DNA of 64,000 bases from Harmothoe impar (lineage: Eukaryota > Annelida > Polychaeta > Phyllodocida > Polynoidae). Position 1 is the first letter of the stretch, and the number at the start of each line of letters is the position of its first letter. The stretch spans positions 36,412,186 to 36,476,185 of the forward strand of contig OX381709.1 of assembly GCA_947462335.1 (NCBI GenBank). Reading direction: 5' to 3'. Of the stretch, positions 23,673 through 35,870 are shown one piece after another. Position numbers and translations under genes: made by a program. A model generated the notes under the pieces. The model worked only from the letters and a program-made list of their open reading frames with translations. It was not told the origin of the DNA and ran no database searches.

Positions 23673-26600
23673 TGTATCTCAATTGGACAGAAAGATTATT
23701 CTACTTATGAACCAGTCACCGTCATATCTAAGTTCGTTATAGCCAGGTTTACAACTATTATTATGTGTGTGTGTGTTGCCTACACTGGTACACCGTAGTA
23801 GATATAGTGCTGTATGTGTGAAGATCAGGGTATTCACGTGAATGGACGTAGGGGTGGAGGGGGGGGGGGGTGGCGGGTCCTCACCCTGGCCTCCTATGCC
23901 CCACACCTCATCAACTACCTGATGCTATCAAGCCGGGGCTAGAGCTGCCTGTGCCAAAGACGATTAGAGGGATTTGTCTGTCAACAGATTCTACATCAGG
24001 CGCTAATATGGCGTTCACAGCGTTTTGGCTTTCAATTCTCATGTGGAATTTTTGCTCCATTCAAAGAATACTATAAACTGTTTCTCTTGGTAATACCTTA
24101 TGGCTTCCTTCTGTTAGCAATGTACTACTTCTCCCCTTTAGTGTATACGTAATGTTGGTCATTTCCAACCAGCACCCACTCATAGAGACCCATGTCCTGT
24201 CTCTACTATTGCCCCCCAAAGCAGCACATTACAGGCAAAAATGCTTCGTGCTCCACATAATTATGTACTTGCATTAGAGCCGACTAGAAAGACACCTGGG
24301 GAAAAACAGCACAATTCTCACATCATGTCAGTATAACTGTCAATCCATATCCTTATCTGATTGGGGAAATAACCAACGACTGTCGACCAGACTACAGTGT
24401 TTTTACTGTATTCATAGAGAGGTTCCAGCAGAACAGGGAAAAATTAAATCTCGAATGTAAACACTCCATTTACAGCATCCAGCAATACAATTATGTATTA
24501 AGAGCATCGTCCATGTCAACATCTCCATTTATTGTCTAACCCTCAATGGCATCTGTATGTATGACGCGTTATGGTACTGTGTGGCATAAGAAAGCTTCTC
24601 TAGAGATTATGATGAGCAGATATTCCACTTCACCTAATTTTGAAGTCGGGATCACAAATCGGGACGACGTTTTCGTCAGGTCGAAAATATCTAATGTTTC
24701 TGATATTTCCGAACCATATTACAGACTATGAATTGCCCCTGGGCTGGGTGACAGTGGGTGCTGTTACTAATTTAGGTTTAGTGGGGTCAAAATGTTACTG
24801 GATTTCATCCGCTGCCCTTTACTTTGATTCTATGACTGCCTTTAAGTCAAATCCCATTGTTGTCCTAACATGAATTACCCTACATTGTATGTACCTCATA
24901 CAAGCATTATGCCCATTTTAATAGACTCCTTGGATCAATATTAACCAGTTAACGTTGCTTTACCGTCCAACAGTAACGGTCACACTGGAATACCTACTTA
25001 AGGGTGCCCTGACTGATAAATGATGGTGGGGTGTGTGGGGGAGTAATCCTCTGTGTTGCGTGCCTGTGTTAATTAGAGTTTGAAACATGGCACCTCATTT
25101 AATTTGTATAAATGTTACTTTATAGCACCTTTAATAAGGACTGCTGTTAATGAACAGCGACTGGAGTGACATCCCTGAAGGCTGCATGCTTGACACTACC
25201 ACGCTGATTAAACTGCGTAGATAGCAATTGTATTTTACCTCTGAAACAGACGTAACAGTAGGTGTATGATGCAGAGATGGCTCCTACTTTCCAATGTATG
25301 GCTTATATTTATCATTAATCCGAGGAGAGCAATCTCCTACCTTTTATGAGGCTGATCCAAAATGGACCCGCCTCTGCCTCGGTGATTGTTACACCTATCT
25401 CTCCAGTTCGAACATTTAACTCACATTCACAAAAGCTTCAGAAGGAACGGGGATAAGGGAGGCATTGTCTAAGCTTTAATGCCCACCAGCATTTCATGGG
25501 TGATATCAATGAAGAGAAGGGGAAAAAACTTTGACTGTTTCGATTTTAGGAGGAGAATAAGTTCGATATCAGTACCCGATTTGTAATGATCACCAAACAG
25601 CTTTGGGTGAACTTCGCCATGTTCCAGCTCTACTGAAGCAACAGTCTTTTATAAAAAGGTGAATGGTATCTAATACCCTACCGAAGTTACATTTTCTTAC
25701 ATTACACTGTCAACATATATGTTTATACCGAGAATGTCGCTCTTCTTTTTTACACCTTAATTTGCATCTATATATGGAGCGGACTATAGTGTAATGATGC
25801 ACAATGGCGTAGCATAATTGACACAATGTCATTGTTGGGGTATCCGTTTGCGGTAGATATCGATATCTAGATGACGTACACTGCACATGTAATTGAGCAC
25901 TATACGACCTTTAACTTAATGAGAAGACCCTATTTTATAGTAATTATAGTAAGAAATCTTATTCCGTATATAAGGCCAGATGATGCGTTTCTCTTCTACA
26001 GATGCAGTTAGAAAATGGATTAAGTTACTCTCGGGGTTAGAACCAGCAAATGAAATTGCTTCTTTGTCGGATGGGACGTGCGTCATGTGAAGGGTCAGAA
26101 TGTGAATATGCACAGGGACGAGCTACACTATATGAGTAGTGATATACGGGTTCAATCTATGTATTCCCGTGATTACTAGCTACGTGGACAGTGATCAACA
26201 GCAGTTGATCGAAAGTACAGGCCTGCGGTCTTCTCAACTTTCAGTCATTGCCATCAACCAACATGGGGGACATGACGCAGCAGCTTCACAGGGCTGTTTT
26301 GCTGCACTATATGAGTGACTTCAGAATAAAACCACTGTGATTTCAGGATAGTTGTTATCAATACAACAAGTGGATAACCTCCGCTGCTGCATTGAAGTGT
26401 AAATGAAGTAACTTATGAAAAGTATTCGTCATACATAGATTATAACTGGTCGGTTCGGCAGAAAGATAAGTCATGAAATCATTGGTGAAAAGGACAGTGA
26501 TATATTTATTGCCTCATATAACATGATTTGTATTTAGCTTAAAGTAATTCCACGTTAATGACGTCTAAAACATGATAGATGTAAGATGTGCATGTGGTAA

Positions 26601-27706
26601 TTAATAACTTGGTCTCGACTTTTTGAGCATGTAACCTGCAAAACGTTTCTTTTTATTTCTTTGTGGTCTTTCTTAAATATTGGAGTTCTGTATATCAACA
26701 TGAATATTACCTTTGAATAAATCTTAGTTTTCTGATAAGTTCAGAGACCCAGATGGTGCAACCTGACCCTATTTGATTAGTAGTAATCTCTCCCCGGGTG
26801 TCCTGGTACCTTGTGTAGTAGTTCATGTAGTAATTACTCTGATGACAAATGTCAGGGGATAAAGAGATTACGGAGATTAATCAGCCATTCCAATATCCAT
26901 ATGTCAGGGTAGGGAGCTAGGGAAGGGTAGGAATTAGAACGATACGAACTAGGCTATGTGACTCGTGAAATATGCATCACCCTTCAAATGACCAGTATTT
27001 GTTATGCTATGGGCTCGGCATATTTTAAGAGTGTTTTAAGAATCAACCTGCGAGTTACCTTAATTATGAACTAGCTATCAAACTTATTGTAGGGTGAATA
27101 GTCCTTTTATTAGAGTCATTCATCTTAGCATAATTATGTGTACAGCTTGCGCATGCTCGCCTTATTTTGCTAGGTATCTATATATTCCTTTATACACCGC
27201 AACTTAAAGTGGTGGAAATGGTAGGTTTGCATGCTGACGTGCCTCATGCTGTGTCGTGTATGCACAGTTATAATTCCCTAATAGAGCTTAGGCAATCATG
27301 AATCACTGCTGCTATTACAGAGTAGACTGGGGCACGCCTTCTGGAAATTACTATTAATGTTCTGCGTTGTAATGAATTCCTTAACAGCAAAAGTACCTCG
27401 ACTTAATTGAGCATTTCATTAAGTCCCCATAGTCCCAGGGCTCTAACCACATAGGGATTACAAGCGGAATGTATGTGGCTCTTGGTGGAAAGTTATAGTG
27501 TTAAAGCAGTTGCTACATAATTTGCTTTAATAATTGATGTATTTGCCTCGCTTCCTAACTTGCCAATTTATAATGTTTGTGTAATACACCTGCCTCTGCT
27601 TTCTGTGCTGTCATTTCCTGACTGATGTGGCCACATTCCCTTTACAATTAAATCAAGGCAAGTATTAGTATGTAGACCCAGACGTAGTGCTTAAACCCAG
27701 TTCCTA
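23673..27706. other. Non-coding stretch; possible intron of the channel-subunit gene
   Basis: No exon was found on either strand. In particular I did not find a minus-strand exon encoding the second half of the TipE/KCNMB-like protein (Cys-rich loop plus second membrane segment), which should lie below 28782, here or further out. A short CA/TG tract lies near 23763-23776 and a G run near 23860. Confidence 0.4.
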
Positions 27707-27709
27707 TAA

Positions 27710-28460
27710 GGCCAAAAAAAAGGTGTGTTTCAGGCAACCCGACCCTAGTTTCAAAAAAGGGCCGACCCTAGAATTTCTTTTCTGATTTTGGAGAATTTTT
27801 TATTTTTATTTTTTTGCAATTTTTTGGTCAGGAAGAACAGATCACATGCCTAAGTAACTGTCCAGCCTCAGGAAATTGCTTTTCAACAAGAATGTTCAAT
27901 AATTTCATGATATTCCTAGTCATTGTAAGGCCGTTTTATTTTGATAACTTGGATTACGGATCCGCCGCCGAGATTTTTTGGCATTTTGCAAAAAAAAAAA
28001 AGTTTATTTTATTTTTTTACCTTTCCCCTCCAAGATTTTTTGAGAATTTTACCAAAAAAAAAAGTACATGTTGACCAGCAAAAGGTAGAATGAGGCCTCT
28101 CAGATTAGGGATAATTCTCAATGTATCTTCATTAAATTGCCCAGAAATGAGATTTTCCATGCCTTTTTTTTTTTTTTTTTTGCCTCTGCCCTTCGGTAAA
28201 TTTTGTGATCTGGTGCCCCCCGTAGGGCAGCTTTTTTTTTTTTGCCTCTGCCCTTCCAAAAATTTGGAGCCAAAAGCCTGTAATCCAAGTTATCAAAAAA
28301 GGGTGGCCTAAGAATCAGTGAGTCGTCTTGATGACCTGCGAGTCCATGTTGCAGTGCGTGACTCATTCCAGGTACCTCCAACATTTAAAAAAAAAATCCG
28401 ACATACCTACCCTAAATTTTTGGACCATGTTGCCTGAAACACACCTTCTTTTTTTTGGCC
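27710..28460. mobile_element. GGCC-ended MITE, PIF/Harbinger-like (copy 1)
   Basis: The ends are GGCCAAAAAAAAGGTGTGTT on the left and, as reverse complement, GGCCAAAAAAAAGAAGGTGT on the right, both continuing into GTTTCAGGCAAC. The direct repeat TAA flanks both sides (27707-27709, 28461-28463). A second inverted pair lies inside: TTGATAACTTGGATTACGG near 27940 against CTGTAATCCAAGTTATCAA near 28277. A 3-bp TNA target site is typical of PIF/Harbinger. No transposase is present. Long A and T runs make it strongly palindromic. Confidence 0.85.
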
Positions 28461-28775
28461 TAATGAACATTCCCAAAGCCGTGAAGCTCCTACCGCACCT
28501 GAGGCTCAGACCCTCTTACCATGAAACGCCTACCCTATCAACTGTAGTTACCCATTGGCATTTCACCATACAACCAAGATAGGCCTCACCATGGCAACTA
28601 TTCTGATGTAATGACAATGGTTTTGCAATAATGTTTAGCCCAATGTAAATCCAAGATTGTCCAGGATGAGCAACACGGCTTCTTGGATGCTATACTGTAT
28701 GTATCAATATCAATGGGTCTCATGGTATAAACTATGCATGTACACACTTAAATGTATAGCATCAATTGGTTGTAG

Positions 28776-28781
28776 ACTCAC
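28776..28781 (-). promoter_or_regulatory. Splice donor of the channel-subunit exon
   Basis: On the minus strand the sequence reads GAG then GTGAGT, a full match to the metazoan 5' splice site. Beyond it the frame runs into short non-conserved sequence, consistent with intron. Confidence 0.82.
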
Positions 28782-29441
28782 CTCTCTCGCTAACGTTGCC
28801 TCATTATCGTACATAACCACCTCCTTTATCTTCTTACTCTCCTTTTTCTCGTCCGTCTGCCCCTTATCCTCCTTATCAGTAGAAGTATCCGTATCCTCCT
28901 GCCTGCCTCCAACAGGTGCCACTCTAACCACCCTGTTTACAGGGAGAGCCACCTTAATCTCTATACACGAGTACTTAGAGTTGCACCCCTTACCACAGGA
29001 GCACCGCCTGTCCTCACCCTCTTCCAGCGTTCGGGTAGCCACACACAGCGTTTCCTGAAAGTCCATGGCTTTTCTGAAAGGGGCCACTACTAACACCCCC
29101 ACCACAATCAGAGACACCACGCTGGCTAGGATAAGCAGCGCCAGACAGAGGTACACACATATAGTACAGGGCCTGGATTTGAGGCAGCCCTTTAGGCTGG
29201 TCCCTGAAGACCGCTGTTCTTTGACCCCTCTGGTGGAGGTAGAGGCCACAGCGGGGTCCATTCCGCCCACTGAGCTCTCCTCATCTGTATTAAGTTCATC
29301 ATCCTCATCATCATCGTCATCATCTTCATCATCTGAGTCACCCCCCTTGCGGCGTAGGGAGATGATGTCCTTCTCACTAGAGGCGTCGTCCTCTGGGTAT
29401 AAGTCCCCATCCTTGTCTCCTACTAGGGCTAGGTTTAGCAT
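28782..29441 (-). CDS. TipE/KCNMB-type channel auxiliary subunit, first coding exon
   Basis: The exon begins at an ATG in a TTAACC context and runs 220 codons to a consensus donor (GAGAGAG then GTGAGT, exon end 28782, phase 0). The protein has an acidic N-terminal cytoplasmic region (Asp/Glu run at residues 35-55) and one membrane segment at about 91-121 (CTICVYLCLALLILASVVSL and on). An extracellular part follows with Cys133 and the cluster CSCGKGCNSKYSC (147-159). After a charged insertion (about 176-206) comes VVMYDNEATL, equivalent to the LLYHTEDT-like segment of BK beta subunits. TipE and KCNMB proteins have two membrane segments and a Cys-rich loop and modulate voltage-gated sodium or BK potassium channels. 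The second half, including the second membrane segment, must be in further exons not found here. The upstream frame stays open for at least 70 bases with no other in-frame ATG. Whether it is nearer TipE or KCNMB is undecided. Confidence 0.82.
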
Positions 29442-32400
29442 GGTTAAGCAGCGGACAAGAGGAGGGAAAGGGAATGTTGGGGTTATGATGCTTATTATAT
29501 GGAGGAGTGGTATTAGAATTCTGGAGGAGTGTTCTGGCAGTGGTATGTGTACGACTGGAAGGTTTTAGGTGTTACGGGCACCCTTATAATATTATTTGGA
29601 TTTGTGGAATATAGATTAGGAAAAGTAGATTCGTTAGGGTCTTTCAGTAATAGGGTTGTTGACGATGTCTGGAGAGATAGTGGGGGGGGGGATGGGGTGT
29701 AAATGTAGGGGAGGGGAGAGGACTAATATGGCAGTAGAGGGGATTGATATGATTCCGAAGGGTTCTCTTGAAGTACAGAGCGTGTGCAGTAGTATCAAGA
29801 GGATGAGAGTGGCAGGGCCCCAGAACGACTTGTGTATTGACAGGGGTGTCCTAGTAGTGAGGCCATAATAAGTGTCAAATGAGTTGATTGGCAGTTGGAA
29901 GATTGGATATGAACAATGGAGAGATGATTCGATTTGTAGTAGCCAAACTTCACAGATATTCCTTAGTTTTGGTATCAAAATGTAGTTAGTAGCTGTACTG
30001 GAGCTGCTAGAGGGGTTCGTAGTTGTGAAGTATGGGGAGTTGGGGCTTTCCTCTCTGGGCCTGCACTGCCAGTCGGAGTTGAAGTTACAGGATGGACGTG
30101 CCTCTAACTCAGAGTACCACTCGGTTTGATATTAGATGGTATGGGTGGATTAATTGGTAAGTCTCCCAGCATGTGTAGCTCGGGCTACTTCAGAAAAAGG
30201 TACAGATAGTTTGCCACATTGCCCTGGTAGAAGCAGCAGTGGTCAGAAGTAGGCCTTTACTATTGGCGTTGTTACCTTACAGTGGTTCCTCTAGTAGCGC
30301 CTATTGACCATGGTATACTCCAGTAACCACTCGAGCGTCCTCCATAGCGGCTACTATGTAAACTTGCCAGGCGCCAGTCAGACTCCGTTAGCCCTCTCCA
30401 CACTACTGCAGTGCCTCTGCTACAAGCCCTCCACCACAGGCAGCATGGCTACTACTGCCACTACCACTACCACTGAGTGGTGCTGGTCCACAAGTCAACA
30501 CAACAACCTCCAGGCACACAGCAGCCAAGACGTGCTTCCTGCCTCCAGGCCTCAGCTGCCAACCATAACAATGGGGAGGTGGGTGTACAGCAGTTGTTGG
30601 GCAGTTGAGTAGTATAGAGAGTTGGAGCTTTCCTTCTGGGTGTTTGGTCGAGCGGGACCACATCAAACTCTGATGATTGTTTCAACGCTACTTGATGTAG
30701 TATCGATGTAGTATCGAACTCGACTTTGCTGGTCTACACTGCGTCAGTTGCGCTATTAGAACAAAAGATGCTCAATGGAAGTGGTTTTAGCCCAGAGTAA
30801 CACTAGTTTTTAGTTTCCGTGTTTGCAGTCTTAAACCTCTATCTAAATGATTCAGATACCCAGATCCTCCTTCTCTCCCGTCTTGAAGATTCTGGTACCC
30901 GTTGGTGTGTGAGCAGCGTTCCTCCTGGATGAGACGCTGGGTGACACTCCCAGGTACCAGTCCACTACTACTACTTGTAGTACCTCCTCCCCTGGTGTAG
31001 CCGCGTCCCGCCTGGTGGCGCTGTGGTGGCTGGTGGCTGGTGCCTGACAGGTACAGAGATAGTGGCCTAGTGGGCGACTTGTACCACCTGTGTCCTTTAG
31101 TCTAAACACCACTCTCCATCACTTCACCACAATAGCATACAAACACATTATACGATGTCGATAAGGACCTTTAAATAACCGCCATAGCCGTTTATATATT
31201 CCAGAGCAAAAGCTATAATCAGCTAATTATAGTATCTTAAAAGCCAACAGTGTTGGAGGCGTTCTTTATATTGAGTTGATAAGGTGTTGAAGCCGCAATC
31301 CTACTACTAGGAGTACGGGTAAGTGCTTTATCCCCAATGTTGATATTTTTCTGATATATAGCTTAAATCTGACTATTTAGATCTTCAACCGTGAGAAACT
31401 TTTAGGGTTCCAGGCACTCGCGGTATATCACTAATGAGGACTCCCTGAAAAAATTGGGCTCTGTGCTTGCCCAATTAAATTGCCTGCCGTCCATATACAG
31501 TGTTGGATCAAGAAAATGGGCAGAAAGAACTGTGTCTGCCACTCACTGGCGCTGTAGCTGCAGCCTTGGGCGAATAGGTCCCTGTCATGTGCCCAGACGC
31601 TGTGCTTCCACTAGAACCGTGTGCTTCTAATTCAATATCCTCCAGAGGAATGTGGCTTCCAGGTATTGACTGCTTCACAGGGGAGACCTGTATACGCCTC
31701 TGGGATGTCACTGTATCATATTCCCCTATCGCACAAACTGGGTCTACCTAGCCGCTACTGCCGCTATCTCCGGTAACAATGTCTCTGCTGCTTTGTCACC
31801 CTGTGTTTTGATGTACACACCAGCCTATATATATTTGTCAGTATTGGTATTTGCTTTGAACAATTTTGACTCCAGGCAATCCCATCATATTCATGTACTT
31901 CTAGCTCATCCATTTACTTTTGTATCCATTATCTTTGAGTACTGAGAATATAATGATTTTATCACACATGTAAACTTGGTGATGATGTGATAGCATATCA
32001 GTTCCAGATCACTCTGTGCTCTCTGTTCAGGTGGTATACTCAGCATTGAAGCAGCAAGTTGACCAATTCGCTGGACTCCTTTTCCCTGTAGCTATCTCCG
32101 TCCGCCATACATGCTCCCAGCTACTTGCTGAGTGTATGTCCTTCACAGTGTCCTCTTGCTGTAGTGGTAATATGATGCCTGCGTCTCCCAGACCACCTTA
32201 TCACGCTCCTTACACGTGCACGCTCATCCATACACAGGTACACTCTCCTTGCAGAGTCTTTGTGGGACTCGGTGGTGGCCACCTAGTGGGGCAGGCAGTA
32301 ACTGGTGCCGGAGGAGACCGGGAGGCAGGGAGGGTTGAGCCGGGATGACGCTGGAGGCGTGGCCGACTCGCGTCCAGTGCTACTGCAGCAGCAATGCCGT

Positions 32401-34275
32401 GTCCCTCTCTATCCACAAAACGTTTTGACTCCTTGTGAAGCCAGTCCCACCACTGATCCTCCTCCTCCTCCTTGTGCTGTCCATGCTACCCACCACCTTC
32501 AGCATGGCTGCCGCCGCTGCTGCTGCTGCCACTGATGATGGTATTATTACTGGTACCGAGGCAGCCTTATGTAGGGTAGCCGCCGGTTTAAGTAAACACA
32601 AGAATTCAACCATTATTTGTAAAAGTTTGATTCCCACTTTGCATTACTCAAAACTCAAACATGGAACACAGATATAATTTGCGGGTGAGATTTTATTCTT
32701 TGGGTTTCAGATTAAGATTTCTTGTTGGTCATAGAACATCTACACTTCAACTATAGCCAGGCGATAAGTTCTTTTTCCGTTGTTATGCCAATGTTTCCCT
32801 GCTGTGGTACTGCATTGACCTCTAGTGTTTCGTGTCCCTTTAACATGTTACACCAAGGACCTGCTTTCCTTAGTCCAGTTGCCTTGATTTATTTCTCCAT
32901 CCTCCCTTCCCCCATCTTAATGAAACGTTTTATCACGGAGAATAAAAAGAGCTTCAGCCTGACTCACTTTCCGGAGTCAGGCTCACTGGGTGACACGCCA
33001 AGGTACCAGTCTATTACTCTAAAAGATAGGCTGATGCCTCTTTCTGTCTCAGTACATGCACGGCATCCGTGGCGCCTGATATGAACCTGGTAGTAATTTT
33101 TCCAATACTGGAAGTTCGCCTATAACTGACTCAAAATAGAATGCAGTTATTTCTGTTAGTAAAACACACCTCTACTCTGGTCAATGTAATGATAAGTAGA
33201 CTCAAAGGGTTAAAGCGGCTGAACCCTATAACGCATTACTGTTGGTTGTAAGACTGCACTTGTGTACAATGGGCAACTTGGTGTCTGGATCTAACCGACT
33301 CACTTGATGTGTCTGGATCTAACCGGGGTATCTTAATAGGATCACGTTACTGTGTCACAGATGTCTGTTTACCCCAGGGTTTAATTTGAAATAGAATCTC
33401 ACAGTGCCCCAGCGCATGTCATTCCGTCATGTCTGTACGGGGAGAGCTGTCCCTCCTGGTGGTCGCGTGTGGTGCGTCGTATACACTTTCCTGATCTTTC
33501 TGGAACTTTCTCTTGTTTCCCCTCTTGCTTGCTCTTCTATCTTCCTGTCTTTTATTTATATCGTTCTTCTCCTCTTTCTTACTTTTATTTCTATGTTTAC
33601 CTCCCATCCTCTGTCTCCCTCTCCTCCTCCCTGTCTTTACATTTTAGGTTAACACACATAGTTCTTTGGTGAGTCCAAAATGGCATTGGCTGTCTGATGA
33701 CATTTAAAACATTAAGGTTCCCCGGATGCTATCCTTTTAACCCTTTTTCCTGTTCCCAACCAAGGCAACCATGGCAGCACTGGGAGTGAGGTACTTGCCT
33801 GCTGTACGTGGTACATCATGACAACAAACAAACATGCTGTCCTTAAAGGCCCAGCGCCCCTATATATACGGCTGAGTACCTGTCCCGACTGCGCTCTGAC
33901 TGTTACTGGACGTTCAGTAAGAACTGCGGGTTTAAAATGATAATACTTTCAATGGTTCTTAGTTGAAACAACAGACAGTGCGACTCCGTTTTTAAAGGGC
34001 ATTTACTTCTAGCACGACGACCCTGAGTCTACAGACACACAATGAGGGTAAACTAAGACTAATTGCGCAATTAAGCTCATTTGTCAGCGCCAATTGGCAC
34101 CTACATGTAATCACCCTAAGGTCTTTTAGATGGATGGTATGCCCCTTTACTAGCCCTACCTTTGTAGTGCAGACTACTGTGTTTTCATAATTGGCAGTTA
34201 CGTGGCTTCTCATACATGCCTACCTATTTAGTGGATTCATCTTCGTATATACAATTGTGATGTGACTTCATTGAA
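29442..34275. other. Upstream region of the channel-subunit gene, no exon recognised
   Basis: This is 5' of the channel exon on its strand and could hold its promoter or 5' untranslated exons. Two weakly similar blocks (about 30014-30062 and 30598-30640, both with GGGCTTTCCTCTCTGGG-like sequence) and the pair GGGTGACACTCCCAGGTACC (30939) and GGGTGACACGCCAAGGTACC (32988) suggest further old local duplications. Several open frames of 80-120 codons exist, but none shows domains or paired splice signals. Confidence 0.4.
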
Positions 34276-34464
34276 CACTACTCTCCCCAGGAATCTAAAG
34301 TGACTCCCTAACATTAGCAGGACTCTATATTAACTCTATAATGACTCCTATTCTAAGACTCCCTAATGATTGGGATTCACTTTAGAGTCATGGGTAGATA
34401 CCACAGTGATCGAGTCCAGACTCTCATTTGGGAGTCACCGTGATTCTACTTTTTTTTCTCTGTG
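34276..34464. mobile_element. Possible short inverted-repeat element
   Basis: Left GAATCTAAAGTGACTCCC (34291) and, in reverse complement, right GAATCACGGTGACTCCC are inverted copies. The interior is made of ACTCT/ACTCC-type short repeats. The outer ends (ACACTACTCT against ACACAGAGAA) match poorly and no clean target duplication is seen, so the boundaries are approximate. Confidence 0.4.
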
Positions 34465-34845
34465 TAAATTAATAAATCTACAGATTATATGTCTTTGAAT
34501 AACACCCTCAGGAACACACATAGACGTCGGCCAATGCAGCCAGTATCCTTATTCATCTAATCATCAAGCAGTGATGAAATTTGCTTTCGATTTAATCCTT
34601 TGACATTAACGAGTAATCAGATGTAGCTGCCATCTTCTAAACGCATTTGTCCAGGCTCATTCCCTTACATCACAACTAAGTTTGGCTGCAGACATTTGCT
34701 TCCAATTTTCCCATCTTGTTACTTAACTCACCCCCCAAGGCAGCGCGTCTTATATCAGGACGTTATGTAACATGCAGGCAGTTCATCAGCACAGAGCGAC
34801 TTCGAATTAGGATTGGATGAGGTTTGGGTCAGTCAATGAACTTAA

Positions 34846-35159
34846 GGCTGTGTTTCATAAGATGGGGGCCAATGTGATAGTCTTTGACCGGGTGCCAACT
34901 TTTACCTGGTGCCATCTTTGACCGGGTGCCATCTTTGACCGGCTTGATAGAAAACGGTTTATTTAGGGCAGATGAAGATAAAAATGGGCCGTAAAGATCA
35001 ATGGATATCATAACACTTTTAATTAGTATCTAGTAGTCCATTTATATCTTAATCTGCCCTAAATAAACCCTTTTATTTCAAACCAGTCAACGATGGCACC
35101 AGGTCGAAGATGGCACTCGGTCAAAGACTCACATTGGTCCCATCTCATGAGACCCACCC
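34846..35159. mobile_element. TTAA-flanked inverted-repeat element (MITE)
   Basis: Both ends abut TTAA (34842-34845 and 35160-35163). The arms are inverted: GGCTGTGTTTCATAAGATGG against GGGTGGGTCTCATGAGATGG. Similarity continues through the CCAATGTGA and GTCTTTGACCG segments and into GGTTTATTTAGGGCAGAT. Short TTTGACCGGGTGCCATC units are repeated in the left arm. A TTAA target is characteristic of piggyBac and Kolobok transposons. There is no transposase. Confidence 0.72.
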
Positions 35160-35218
35160 TTAATGTTATTTCCCGGACAAAAAGCTCTGCAGTTCAGTTC
35201 CGTTGCAGTGGCTGGTAA

Positions 35219-35867
35219 AGGGGTTCCTCCACCAAAGACCGTCCATCCGTCCGTCCATAAAATCCGTCCAAAAAAGCAGTTTCAGACCACAAACTGGACG
35301 GATTTGATGGACGGATGGACCAAAAGCACTTCCACCAAGGTCCGTCTGTCCATCCGTCCATCAAATCCGTCCAGTTTGTGGTCTAAAAATGGACGGATTG
35401 GTGGACGGATTGATGGACGGAATCCGTCCGGCCAATCCGTCCACCGATCCGTCCAGTTTTTTACCAATCCGTCCAGTTTTTTTACCTCAAACTGGACAGA
35501 TTGATGGACGGATTGATGGACAGAAAGGACGGACGGGAATATCAAAAAATTTTGATATTTCCGTCCATCCATTTTTCTACAGAATCCGTCCATTTTTTGG
35601 TCATTTTGGGTCATCTGTGATAGACGGAATGGACGGATTGATGGACAGATTGATGGACGGAATCCGTCCGGCCATTCCGTCCATCAATCCGTCCAGTTTT
35701 TGACCAAAAACTGGACGGATTTGATGGACGGATGGACGGACGGACCTTGGTGGAAGTGCTTTTGGTCCATCCGTCCATCAAATCCGTCCAGTTTTTGGTC
35801 AAAAAATGCTTTTTTTGGACGGATTTGATGGACGGACAGATGGACGGTCTTTGGTGGAGGAACCCCT
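35219..35867. mobile_element. Fold-back element of GTCCATCCGTCC repeats
   Basis: The ends are perfect inverted repeats AGGGGTTCCTCCACCAAAGA, continuing through CCGTCCATC. They are flanked by the direct repeat TAA (35216-35218, 35868-35870). Almost the whole 649 bp consists of variants of GGACGGATTGATGGACGG or its complement, so each strand folds on itself. Because the unit is a multiple of three in many places, long open frames (MDG, RPSNPSS-type peptides) arise on both strands; these are not genes. The 3-bp TAA site fits a PIF/Harbinger-type insertion. Confidence 0.82.
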
Positions 35868-35870
35868 TAA

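Noticed and set aside
28657..29568. Plus-strand frames of 133 and 167 codons
   Set aside because: They are antisense shadows of the channel-subunit exon; the Ser run is the complement of its Asp/Glu codons.
32722..33084. 120-codon plus frame
   Set aside because: No domain is seen, and its end overlaps a diverged repeat block shared with 30.9 kb.
33419..33672. Frames rich in Phe/Leu/Ser on plus and Lys/Arg/Glu on minus
   Set aside because: They come from a pyrimidine-rich CTTTCTC tract; there is no motif.
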